Below are positions 12,199 through 23,920 of a stretch of DNA of 64,000 nt, one piece after another; within the stretch, counting starts at the first letter, position 1; each line of letters opens with the position of its first letter. The notes beneath the pieces are model-generated. The model ran no database searches. It was not told the origin of the DNA and saw nothing but the letters and a program-made list of their open reading frames with translations. Location of the stretch: assembly GCA_002917075.1 (NCBI GenBank), contig NTMA01000034.1, positions 62,001 through 126,000 of the forward strand, written 5' to 3'. Both the position numbers and the translations under genes were made by a program. The stretch comes from Hawksworthiomyces lignivorus. Taxonomy: Eukaryota; Ascomycota; Sordariomycetes; Ophiostomatales; Ophiostomataceae.

Positions 12199-14697
12199 GG
12201 GAAGAAAACATTGGCTTTTCAATGCTATGAATTTTGGTTACGTGCATGTCCTTTCATTACCCTCAAATCATTCATATTGTATCGACGCTACTTTTCCTTT
12301 ATGCATCAAATTTTATCTAGTCATCGGTGGAGAAAAGGCGCAAAATTGGTGGCATTTCTATGACTCGGTTCACATTTGCTTTGTTGGTTTATTTCTTTAC
12401 GCAGAGCGACGTCTTATTTCTCACTTGTATTATTAGCATGAATAATTTTGAACATATTTTGCAAAACCAAAAGCCTCCCATAACAGGGAGAATTGCCGGT
12501 GACGTATACGAGAATGTTTCAGGACTCCTCGTTTCTGTCTTCTTCGTCCTCAGCCTGCAACAGCTTATGGGAATTTACTACGGCAGGATCTGAAAGACGA
12601 TTATAGTATTTTTCTGTCCCCCTCAAGGCGCTTTCTTGACTCTAGACTCGAATACCCTAAGCTGATTGCTTTCAGCGATATTACGAGATAATTTATGGTT
12701 CTGAGCCGCAGTGTCTGCTCAATCAGTGAGCTTTGGTAGGATTTAGCAAATCCTGGGCAAAGTATCCAAACACTTGGTAGTTCAAATAAATTAGGACTCA
12801 ATTTCTAAATCCCCTTAGGATTCTGCAAAATTTCCGAACGCAGACATTCTCAAGGCGGTAGCAACATCTGATGAGTCCGCATAAATCTAGTAAAGCACGA
12901 ACAAAGAAAAGAAAGAAAAAAAACTCCACGATGGGGATTCGTAAAGACATGGTTTAGAGTGGTCTAGAATCTTGTTGGACATCTCGCCTGTTGAAATAAA
13001 AACCGGGGACCCGCCACACAGCAACCTCTGATCTCTCTCAGGCCAGATCTAGATCTCGACCCCTTCTGTGTCACCCGTCGTCTCTATTTTTTCTCGGATC
13101 TAACCGTGCTCATGAGTCTTGGCATTCCGAAACAAGTTGCACCTCAGGTTCTGGTTTCCATTCTAGATCAGCCTGATTTCCCCATCCGTTTGCAGTGTCT
13201 ATTTTTCTTCCCATCTACTTGATCAAGCTTTATTTTTATTTATTTTCTAGGAATTGCCTTGCAAGTACAGGTATATGCAAAATGTGCCGTGTCGAACTCC
13301 CCCATGTCACCTTCTTCTTAGGCTCGTCTTGCCTCAAATTCTCCGAAGTGGGCCACCCATTTTCTTGTTTAGGGCTGCCTTACTTATATTAACAAATATT
13401 CTCTCGACGTTTCGTACCTGTACATGCTCTAACCTTAAGACCCATGTAAAAGTATGAATGGGATAACAGCACGCTGGGAGAGCCCACAGAGGAGAAGCAT
13501 TGGAACAGATACATCAACGGATATGAAATCATATGCTTCACTGCAATGAGAATTAGTATAGACACTCATGGGGAGGCAAGATCACACTTTACGCCATGCA
13601 AATTTATCTGCGTTTGAATATCTTAAAACTCTCCCCACAAGTAGCTTGCTGTGATCTCTGAAACTGCTACAGCCTTTAAGAGTTAGTACTTCTAGACAAC
13701 CATTTGTTTGTCTGAAGTCATACTTGCCAAATTTCGCCGAAGAGCTACTCTTAATATTACGTACTAGAAAAGGGGTAGCAATGCAATTCCAGACATCATC
13801 CAAAGCGCGTCCTCTAATGTGGACGAAAAGAGAGGCGTGGGCCGGAGAGTAGGCTTCGCCTTGCCCTAGAGGCGGGAACAGTCGGTTTGATCGTGAGGAC
13901 CGAAACAGACACAGCCTAGACAACTTTCGACGCTCACCTCTCCTATGGCATGGAAAACATGGGGGAGGAAGGGAAGCGTAATGCTGCTGAAGGGGCAAGC
14001 TGAGGAAACTTTTCGAAACTACCGTTTGCAAAATTTCCGTGCACATCAAAGCTTATTTCTTTTATTTTCCTGATTTGGGTTCTTCCGCCGCTCTACACAA
14101 TTCTTCTATGAATTCTTTTGCGCTCTCTCGTATTTCAATGGAAAACTTCATGTTTCCTATTTTTGGCCCAGCTGGTCATGCCACAGATGCACGTGGAGAC
14201 TGATACAGACAAGGTGTAAGCAAACAAGAAAAACTTTGTTTGAATTTTACACCACAAGAGGCGACCGTCACTTTCCTGCTATGTTCCTTCGTGTTTGCTG
14301 TCTGATCCCCCCTGCTCGATTGTCTTTCCATAAACACATCTATATGTCTCTCTCTCCCTCGTTCTCATTTCGTCTCTCTCTTCTCCCCTCTTCTATCCTC
14401 GACTCTAACTTCCTTCCTTGTCTTTATTTCCTAATCTTGGCGAAAATGATCTTCTGCATTCTATATCTGGTGTAATTGGACTTTTGACCTCCCGACCATT
14501 TGTCCTTATTCTTGGTTTACCCCTTCAAGTTGTCTCGCAGTGCAACTTTATCACCATGAGCTATCTTTGGTCGTTTCACTGAGCTTTCCTGGAGAAGGTT
14601 CTTGCTTTCTCTTTTAACTCGCCTTTTCTTTTCTTTTTTCTTTTACTATTATTTCTCATTCAGCACCTCATCGTTATTTCTTTACCTTTATTCCATA
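12199..14697. other. Spacer before the MFS gene
   Basis: No supportable gene. The right part (about 14,300-14,690) is pyrimidine-rich and probably belongs to the promoter or leader of the MFS gene. Confidence 0.6.
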
Positions 14698-16621
14698 ATG
14701 CAGCATGAGTTGTTTAGTAGCCTGGTCGGTACGCCGTCCACCCGAGAGACGGCGGCCACGCTTTTACTGGATTCGGTCATCCTCCTGGTTTGTTTTTTTG
14801 GTAGTGAATATGGCAGCATTGACGGTATGTAGCCAACTACTGCTCCTTGATAAATTCAAAATGACAAAATAAACTCTTACTAACTCTTCATAGGACAGCA
14901 TGTTTTTTGGTCTGGTCCGTTACTACAAAGCAACTTTGGTGCATGCTCCCTCCCGGCTTGGCACTGCTGACTCTCAACTTTATTTGTACTTGGTCCACTG
15001 CAGATCGTTCCATTTGTACCAAATATCCTCCGCGATCGAACTCACGTACCGGATGAAGAACGTGCGTGGTCATGATAAAAAAAAAAAAAGCTTGTTTTTG
15101 ACACTGCATAATGCTGATAAGTACTAGTTCAACTTTGGAATTCAGTTCTCGTCGGAGTCTATGGGGCTGCCATATTTGTTGGGTCTCGTAAGTTTTATCA
15201 CTTGTGTAGATGATCTGCCGTTTTAGCTATCAGTTACTAATAAGTCGAAAAAAGCCATATTTGGTTGGCTGGCTGACCATGCGCGATCCCGCCGCGGACC
15301 ACTTCTTCTCGGATACATGGCTCTGGCTTGCTCTACGCTGCTCTTGCACAAGGGAAACACTTTGGCAATCTTGGTTCTTGGCCGCATCCTACAGGGGCTG
15401 TCAGCAGCCGCGGTCTGCAGCGTCGGATTTGCCATGCTTTACGACTCGTTCGGCAACAATGGCGTGGGTGGTGCTCTTGGTTGGGTATCAGCCGCCTTGG
15501 ATGCTGGCGGCTTCCTGGGCCCCGGCATTGCAGGCGCGCTCTACGAGGCTGGCGGAGAGGATGCTGTGTTCTACTCAGCATACGTCTTCATCGTCATTGA
15601 TGCTGCCTTGGGTCTGCTCGTCATCGCCGCAGACCAAGTACAAAAAGTTGAAGATGGAGACTGCATATCTGAGGACGAAGGCAGCAGAATGAGCACGGAC
15701 AGCAGCAGCAGTGAAGAGCTGCTTATGCTGCGGGACATAAAGATTCCAAGGAGGGAGCCTGAGTACGTCCCACTACCCATCTCGCCAGCAAGTGACTTTC
15801 GTCTGTCAGAAGATTCCATGGATCTCTCACAGAGTGATAGCCATGAAGACATCTCCAAATCAACCGGGAAAGGCGGAAGTAGCATCACGTCGTTTGTCCA
15901 GCTGCTGCTGATGCCCCGTCTCTTGGTTGCCGTGTCTGGCTGGCTCGTCGTCGGCATCTTTGAGACGGCCTTTGACAGCGTCCTACCGCTCTTCGTGCAA
16001 GATTTGTTTAGTTGGCCTATCGTTGGCGCAGGGCTCGTGTTTCTTCCGTTTTACCTTCCAAGCATTTTGCTTAGTCCTCTCTGCGGATATGTGACCGACC
16101 GGGTCCGCAACACGCCGCGTATTCTCGCCGCAGGAGGATTTTTTCTCTGTGGACCCAGCTTTATTCTGCTTGGCTGCGTCGATAATGACACAGTTGAGAA
16201 GCAGGTGCTTCTGTGCGTGCTTCTGGCGCTCATCGGCGTTGGCACGGCATTCTCTGGGCCACCATTGCTCAGAGAAGTTGGCGTGGTCGTCGAGGAGGCG
16301 GAGAGGTCATCACCGCCCGGGACATTCGGTCCACGTGGGGCCACTGCACGGGCATACGGTGTGCACAACGCTGCGTTCGCAATCGGCAACCTCCTGGGTC
16401 CGATCCTAGCGGGGGCGTTCAAGGCATCGCTCGGGTGGGCAGTGATGGGGTGGTTTTTTGGCATTCTCAGCTTGGCCTCTGGTGTCGTTGTGCTTGTCTG
16501 CTTAGAAGGCTACATTGGACATGCATCGTGGACTGCAACAGCAGCCGAGAGAGGCAGCAAACCGGCCGAGAGCACGGGGGCAGACGAGGAGCAACAGAAG
16601 CTTCTGCTGGCCGAAGTTTAG
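14698..16621 (+). CDS. MFS transporter, drug:H+ antiporter-like
   Basis: My model has five exons: 14698-14787, 14894-14914, 15004-15061, 15146-15187 and 15255-16621, giving 525 residues. All joints keep the frame. The spliced N-terminus reads ...DSMFFGLIVPFVPNIL, a normal first membrane helix, followed by the loop signature GWLADHARSRRGP (motif A) at about residue 74. The last exon has a block LGRILQGLSAAAVCSVGFAML (helix 4) and a GFLGPGIAGALYE block (helix 5, antiporter motif C type). A long hydrophilic loop (about residues 200-285, Ser/Asp/Glu-rich) separates the two six-helix halves, as in the vesicular-amine/DHA1 group. The substrate cannot be told from sequence. Exon 2 is only 21 bp. The first donor (GTTTGT) is weak, and the alternative GTATGT at 14825 breaks the frame, so the first two exons are less certain. 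Confidence 0.75.
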
Positions 16622-18613
16622 ATCAAACGAGAAGCAGGCGGTTGTTAGACAGTACTGTAAGATAACGCATCTGTTCGATAAGGAAATCTAAGAGCATCAT
16701 CATTACTCCGTATACGAGAAATTCCTTCAAATGCATATTCAGGTGGTCGAATATCTAAACGGACCGGTTGTGCTCAAGCAGACAGGTTTCTTCTCCTCGC
16801 TCGAGAGTCAACAGATGTTGCGTTCCGCGTGGGGTGGTCATTAGCCCATGGGGCTTAGCTTTTTGACATTGGATATAGCGCCAATGTTGAGAGGCACCAC
16901 ACAATCTGCGTTCCCCTCCTCCCCAATTCACCACCGTTTTTCCACGCCAGTCTTCTTTTGTCAACTTGCAGACGGCGATCGCAACAGAACTGGCCTGGTT
17001 AGCCATGTGCCTCACTGGCCATAGCAATCCATATCTTAAGAAAAAGGAGTCTCTCACTGTATCCCCCACTGTTTCGTTAGGATCATCTCTCGCTTAACGA
17101 CCCTTGTTTCCGTGTGGATAGCTTTCCCCTCCTAAATTTGCTGCAGAAGTCAAGCTTGCAAACAGTTCTATCACATATGATCGGCCAATGCAGCGCCATC
17201 GCCCGCGAAAGCACGTACTGCATGCAGCAAAGTCGTCAATCTCATGCCGTCCACCCAGGCCAACCCACAAACAGGGCAGGTGCTGCCATGGCTCTGGATT
17301 GCATCCTGTTGAGGTCTCTGTTCTCATTGCAACGGATTTATTTTATCAACTGTAGGCCCGCCAAGCTGATCGATCAAATGAAGCGCGCTTCCGAATCTTA
17401 TCTCCTTGATTACATACCAGCAGCTAGCTGCCCCCATCGTATCCATTCACCAGTGACTAGGACCGCTCGGAAGCTTGGGCCGGGGCAGGGAATTGTTGCC
17501 AAATGCAAGCTACGACCAAGGTGTAAGATACTGTGCATGCGCTACATTTTTTTTCCCACATGGAGATACTCGTAAGGATGTGACAAGCGAGTGTAAGCCG
17601 CTTCAATGATTTATCAACAAAAAATCTAGAGAAGACAGCGGCGAGCATGAACCGACCAGAGTCGCTCTAAGAGAATTAGCAACATAGAGGTGAGAGAGGA
17701 TCGAGTTGACTTTGAAAGGTGGAGATTCATATGTGCTACGAGATGGCGGACCCGCATTCCTGCCAACGACAGAGCTTTGTGTCCAGGGATTATTCGAGTG
17801 CAAAGCGGCTTTTGCCAGTAGCTCGGGGGCCTGTTCTTTGAGGTAAGGTGAGGAAGCAACAAAAGTGACCGCACCGCTTCGTAATTTCCTTTACTGGCAC
17901 ACGAGTAATATTACTGCAGGAGAGAAGGGAGGCGCGAACAGACATCGGACGGAACCAAGGAAAAAAAGGGAAAAGGAAGCGCCGTGTTGTGGAAACACAA
18001 AAACAAAGCACACGACATGATACCGCGCAAATGCTCAAGCACATTGTCTGTTACGGGGCTCGTGTCTTTTTCCCTCTATTTCCTTGGATCTCCCCCGTTG
18101 CGGTATTACTTTTCATCTGCTGTTGTGTGATGACTATTCGTAAGATGCGTCGGCGAGCTAAGCTAGTCGTCTGCGCTTGACCTGCCGCTGCCTTTCGACT
18201 GTATCGCTCTTTTGCTCCTTCCACTTTGTTTTAGCTCGTTCTGCAGTAGTTAGCGCCTTTCGTCTTTGCTCTGTCCACCCGCACAGCTTTTCGTAGGTGT
18301 TCTTTCTCTTGTCGGCTGCGTGTTCGTATGAATTATTCGCCGGCACACCCTCTTCCCCTTCTCTCTTTCCATTGGTGGTTGAGCGGCCCTTCTTTCTCCT
18401 TTGTTCCTTATTTTAAGCTTTAATAACAACCCACTTCGCTAACTCTTGTGCTTCCCACCGTCGTTGCCTTTCTTTTTAGTTGTATAACCTTCGCAGTCCT
18501 CTTTTGTCTTTCTAAACCGTGCGCTATATTCGTCTCTCCGTTTTTGTCCTTTCTTTGACCTCTTGGCTTTCTTAGTTCTGTCGTGTCTGCGCCTATCCTC
18601 TACCAACACTGTA
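16622..18613. other. Spacer between MFS and methyltransferase A
   Basis: No supportable gene. A TACTCCGTA motif lies at 16704-16712. The stretch from about 18,180 to 18,600 is pyrimidine-rich, probably promoter or leader of the methyltransferase gene. Confidence 0.6.
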
Positions 18614-20103
18614 ATGGCCGATCCAGAATCCACAACAGCCGTGCCGCCGCCGGAAACAGCAGCAGCTCCGATGGCCGCGGCCGAGCCGTCTTCTGCCGTG
18701 TCTAGCTCAGCTGGTAAACAAGTCGCCACACCCGTTAACACAGAGCAGCCATTAACATCCCCAGCAGCTGCAGCACCAATAACCACATCTCCCGCCGCGC
18801 CAGCGGCGCCAACACAAGAATCGTCATCAGCCGCAGCAGCAGTGCAGCATGGCGAAGCCTCTGGCGCCTCTGCGGCTGCGGAGAGTTCGATTCCCGCCAG
18901 CCGCCCTGCGCCAGCTGAGGCCACGATCGAAGTCGACGAGGAAACGCCCACGGTATCAACGGTCTCCGACGACGAGGGCTTTTTCGACTCCGACGGGCGG
19001 TCATCGGCCACTACGTCGCTGTCCTCCAGCGTGCGCGACTACACCTTTGAGAACAGCCGCCGGTACCACAAGTTCAAGGAGGGCAAGTACCACTTCCCAA
19101 ACGACGACATCGAGCAGGAGCGCGAAGACATGCGGCACTGCATGATGGTGCACGTCAGCGGCGGCAAGCTGCACTACGCACCGCTGCAGAACCCGCAAAA
19201 GGTGCTCGACATTGGCACCGGTACCGGCATCTGGGCAATCGACAGTACGTTGTGCTTTCCTTTCCCTTTCTTCTCTCGCTCCCTCCGCATCCCTTGCGAG
19301 TGGGTTGCGTTTTTGGAAAGCAAGTTCTAACCTGAAATAGTGGGCGATGAATACCCAGAAGCGGAGGTGATCGGCATCGACTTGAGCCCCATCCAGCCGA
19401 CGTGGGTGCCGTACAACGTGCGCTTCATTGTGGACGATGCTGAGGCACCTTGGGTGACAGCGCCGAACACTTATGATTACATCCACATCAGGGGAATGGC
19501 TCCGGCTATTAAAGACTGGCCAAAATTAATGGAACAGGCGTTCACGTGAGTTATTTCTTATTGGTATCTTTTTTTTTTATCATGGGCAGTCGAGAAATGG
19601 ATGATAATAAACAATCACTCATGGTTCCACTTGTGCTAACGCACCTCGACAGCGGTCTTAAGCCGGGCGGGTGGATCGAAATCCAGGATCTTAACTGGAT
19701 CTACTTCTGCGATGATGACACAATGGGACCGGATTATGCCGTGTCCCAGATGGCAACGTACATCCGCCAGGGCTTGCAAGCCTTTGGTATCCAAGTCAAT
19801 GCGGCCGAGAAGAACCCAGAGCGGCTGGCTGCTGCAGGCTATGTTGATATTCGCCATACACTCGACAAGGTGCCTGTGGGCACCTGGCCCCGAGACCCGA
19901 ACATGAAGACAATCGGCTTGTACAACCGCAGCGCCGTGTACGACGGCCTGCAAGGCATCACCATGGGCCCCCTGACGCGAGGGCTGAAGTGGACGCCGGA
20001 AGAAGTAGAAGTCTTTTTGGTCAAGGTGCGGAAAGATCTTCTGAATTCACGCATCCACTCGTATGTGTACATGCATACACTGTGCGGACAAAAGCCATTG
20101 TAA
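18614..20103 (+). CDS. LaeA-like SAM-dependent methyltransferase A
   Basis: Three exons, 18614-19244, 19341-19545 and 19653-20103, give 428 residues. The introns (96 and 107 bp) start GTACGT and GTGAGT. Residues 1 to about 120 are Ala/Pro/Ser-rich and probably disordered. The core follows: a RRYHKFKEGKYHFPNDD block typical of fungal LaeA-like proteins, SAM motif I VLDIGTGTGIWAID at residues 197-210, GIDLSPIQPTWVPYNV (the acidic motif II), and YDYIHIRGM, LKPGGWIEIQD. The C-terminus has the family block TPEEVEVFLVKVRKDL. Relatives are class I methyltransferases; LaeA itself regulates secondary metabolism and development, but most paralogs have no assigned substrate. An upstream TTG at 18563 is in frame, but the ATG at 18614 is the natural start. 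It ends 718 bp from the convergent CFEM gene and has a paralog at 46,882-48,552. Confidence 0.88.
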
Positions 20104-20821
20104 AGAAAGATAGTGCAGCAAGGGCATGAGGCGACGAAGAGAGGCAAATTCGGATGGCATTTGCCAGTTCTAGAAGCACAATAGGGGCATGGCGTTGGGG
20201 ACATATCGATTGGGCGATATGCTATGACATGGATCCTTGTTTAACACGATATTATGAAGCAAACGAGTATTGGGCCGGCTTCGGATCTTCCTTGGAGAAG
20301 TGTATATTTGACCAAAATTTCTTTTTTCAAGCTTCCAAACATTGTATATCTAGAATGAAGTTGAGTGAACGGTAGCTATGCCACTCTTTCGGAAGCACTT
20401 ACACGTCTTGTAGGAGATACCAAAACCACTAGTTATGATTCAATGCAGGAATAAATAGTAACTTGTTCACCAATCTCGCGGTTTTTATACACCATGTTTC
20501 ATTTTAGCCCGGTCTCTGGTCGCTAGGTTTTTTTTTCTGTGACGAAATGGACAAAAAAAAAAGAGGAAAAGCTGGCAATAGCTGAATCTATGGATAGAGT
20601 AACACAAGGCAAGCAGGAAGAGTTGCCAAACAAAGGGAAAAAAATAATATTCCGCGGATATTTGAATGCCAGAAGAAACAAACGCCGTCGTCCTTACAAT
20701 GCAAAGTACTTGGCCTTGTCAGGCCTAAATAGTGAGTAATACAAGAAATGAAGCAAAGAGGTAGTTGGCACGGTTTATATACAGAACAAAATGCCGTTGG
20801 AGAGTAAGCCAGCTATACTCA
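20104..20821. other. Convergent spacer, methyltransferase A / CFEM
   Basis: 3' flanks of two convergent genes. AT-rich, with short A and T runs; no gene seen. Confidence 0.6.
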
Positions 20822-21540
20822 TTAGAGAGCAAAAGCAGCAAAGACTACGGTAGCACCGAGGACTCCCACGAAGGTCGATCCAAGGCCAGGCAAGCTAAGG
20901 CGCGTGGACGAAGAGGCCGTCGTGCCCGAAGCCGCCGTCGAGCCCGCCGTTGCTGCTGCCGTCGAGTCTACTGAGATTGACTCTGATGATGGCACTGGAT
21001 TATCGGTAGCCGTCGCCGCCGCAGAGGAGATCTCTGCCATCAGAATAGACGACGCGCTCGAGATGTCTGCGCCCGACGGGTTCTTGCTGAACACGTCGCA
21101 CATGTCGGCCATCCAATCGCCAGAGTCTGGGAGCAAGTTGTTAGTAATGTGATATATTCAAGCTACGATACCAGCACATGAGATTGGGAAAAGGGCTGGC
21201 CAGTACCAAATTGTCGCGCATCGTTGCAGTCTCTGCCGACGCAGATGCCCATTTTGACCACCAGCGAGTGGGGGTTACCACAGACGCAGGAGAAGTCGCC
21301 TGGCAGGCAGCCAGAGTCCAGACAAGCAGCTTCATAGCAGAGGATGGCACACGGCTCAGTCTCCTGGACGACCTCGGGAAGTGATGTGCCTGTGACAGCG
21401 ATAGTGCCAGTCGCCGTGGTGCTGGCAACCACCGTTGTCGGAGTGCCGGAACTAGCGGCTACCGAAGCAAACAGGAGCGGTGCAACGGCCAAGAGCCAGC
21501 GAGGGCCCGCTGCTGCGGATGTCAATGATGGCGATGGCAT
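20822..21540 (-). CDS. GPI-anchored CFEM-domain protein
   Basis: Two exons on the minus strand, 21540-21207 and 21126-20822, give 212 residues. The 80-bp intron starts GTACTG and ends CAG. A signal peptide lies at the start (WLLAVAPLLFASVAAS). The CFEM region follows with cysteines in the order PCA, ILC, SGC, FSC-VC, GIC, RDC and, after the splice, DMC. There is one extra cysteine (AAC) beyond the usual eight. The Asp before the CxC pair (GDFSCVC), which ligates haem iron in characterised CFEM proteins, is present. The rest is Ser/Thr/Ala-rich and ends in a hydrophobic tail (FVGVLGATVVFAAFAL), as expected for a GPI-anchor signal. Known members work in haem/iron capture, cell-wall stability or host interaction. 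The frame is open upstream of 21540, but only this ATG places the signal peptide first. Confidence 0.82.
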
Positions 21541-23920
21541 CCTGAATTGTATGATAGTTGCTGGTTGGGTCGCTGCCGGAGGTCTGAGAGGCTCTTGATG
21601 TAGAGCACAAATGTTAATAGCCGCACGGCTTAACCTCACCAAATCAGCAAATGAAAATTGAGTGCTCAGTTGGGACTCCGAGGGGAAGGATAGAGAAATG
21701 AGAGAGGGAAAGGAAGGGCTGGATATGGTGCAGCTAAGCAAATTACTTTGGAGATTCTGGGAAAGAAACAGAAAAGGAGGGAATTAAAAAGAAATAAGAT
21801 TGAGGCCTCTGAGCGGTGTCCAGTGGCTGTGCGTCCACATTATATCAAAGGCGACGACATAGCACAACGCATGCTGGCACATAGAAGACACAATTACAAT
21901 GTGAAGGGCGACACTGGAAATTGCTTGCTCTGCCAGGCTCGTAGGACTTAGTGTGAGAGGATCTGAAGGGCATGGGCGGCCTTCACTTGCGTAACGTGGC
22001 GAAGGCCGATGGGGCGGTGTATCACAAAAAGATGGGGTTAAGCCACAGCAAGGTAGACACCAGGATTTGGGCTCCAAGACTGAGCGAAAGGAAAGGTGAG
22101 ACTTGCGGGTAAGGAGAAAGGGCGTCGTGGAAGGTTAGCCTCAATCAAGTAAGCAGGCTATATTCTTACCTAGTTGAAAGACGTTGCGCTCCTGTTTGAG
22201 AGCGTTTAGGAGTAATTAATTGCGTGGTCGCTTTAGCGAAATATCGTTTCCGTTTCGGACGTAATGTCTGGTGACCTCAGTTGCGACTTGCGCCTTTGTG
22301 CAAAGAGAACACCAGCAGAGGCTGGATTTGTACGTCTAAGAGATAGAGATTGCGAGACAAAGAAAGCAGAAGGCAGATTCCGCTGACCAGTTGGTGAGAT
22401 GGATGGCGCAGCAGGCGAGAAGGACGTGAAGATAGCGATGAGCCCGACAATAGGCAGTATTGGCGCACGTGAACGACACTGTAGCGATCACAAGCAGTAC
22501 ACGTTGAAGGGCCAAATAGGCCGCTGTATCAAAATGAGGAAAAGCTCAATAGGTGCCGTGGTGATATAGGCAAAGCGACGGCTGATGCGATGTGTTCAGG
22601 AAGAGAGTCAATGTGCGTTTTGAAAGAAATGTAGTAATGAAAGAAACGAAGCATATGCGAAAGCGAGGACGCGAACTGATGAGAAGGGGCAGGTCTGGCA
22701 GAGAACAACAAAAGCAAAAGCAATAAATTACGGTGGAGAACTCTAGAGGAGAAAGCCTCTGGGCGCCGAGAAGGGATAAAAGCGGGTCAGGGATTGGTCA
22801 CTACCAATGAGAAAGTCTGAAACAACGATTAAAATAAGCATAGGGCAACCGCACGTCCATACGTAATTACCTGCAGCTTAAGACCTCAACATCGGTGAGA
22901 GGCCTCTTTTTCTGCTTCATTGCCGAGAACTCGTGCATGACATACCGACTCGTTAAGAGACACATAGGAGGGCTTTGATTTCTCTTCACAAAATCTTTCT
23001 TTTTTGTCTCATTTTTCTTTCTTTTTTATTTTATTTTTAATTTTTAAATTTTTTTTTTAAATTTTTTTTTTTTTTTTTTTTTTTTTTCAAATCCATTTCT
23101 TTTCTTCGCTCGTCTCGATTAAATGCATTACTTCTATTCCTCATGCTGCATTGGGATCTTGCTTCGCCTTGAGCACTAATGCAAGAGACCAGCCTGCGAA
23201 AGTAGAAATGTATATACGCTTCAGCAATGTCCACAGCTAGGACGAGTACACTCTCCGTTTACTGTTTTGGGGCTTTATAACGGCGGCTGGACCGCTGCTG
23301 ATGCTTCCTACGATCTGTTTCATTTCAACTGCACAATCCAAATGTGCAGCATTACGGAGTACATGGTTCAATTGGCATTGCCATTTCTAGTGCCTCGTAG
23401 TAGAATAATCATTTTTGTATTGCTCTCGCCACAGCGAGAGGTATCTCGTGGTAGATGAGCTCTGACAGCATATCTAGCCACAGTAGGAAAGCAACGAACG
23501 ATATGCGATGAAGGCTAATCTCGACAGGCCATCTCTTTCGTCTTCGCCATACTATTAGATAATATGGAGAAGGATATAGATATGCAATTAAAAAAAACAT
23601 GAAGAGAAGAAAATTGAGCGACAAATGCAATCACCGCAAATCAATAACATTTGTCGCATTAAACAGACATCATCATTAATTCTGGAGATGGAAAAACAGC
23701 TGGTCCTTCCCCGGCCACGATGAAATCATCTCCTTATCCTTTTTGTTCATGTTTCTCGATTTTTGTATGCTTTGACATGTGAAAATTTTGGAAAAGAGAA
23801 GCAATAACAGAGAGGTATATTCCGGTTTGTTCGATTAAGTAATTCAACACGAACCCTTGAAACGATTGACAAAATTATCCAGTAGCATGCAGATGGTATT
23901 AGTTTTGTTTGCTGCAGCTC
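21541..23920. other. Spacer between CFEM and hexose transporter
   Basis: No supportable gene. It contains the CFEM promoter side, a T26 run (23062-23087) inside a T-rich block (22990-23090) and one TACGGAGTA motif (23353-23361). Confidence 0.6.

Noticed and set aside
18614..21540. LaeA-like gene plus CFEM gene as part of a secondary-metabolite cluster
   Set aside because: No backbone synthase, P450 or cluster-specific zinc-cluster regulator nearby.
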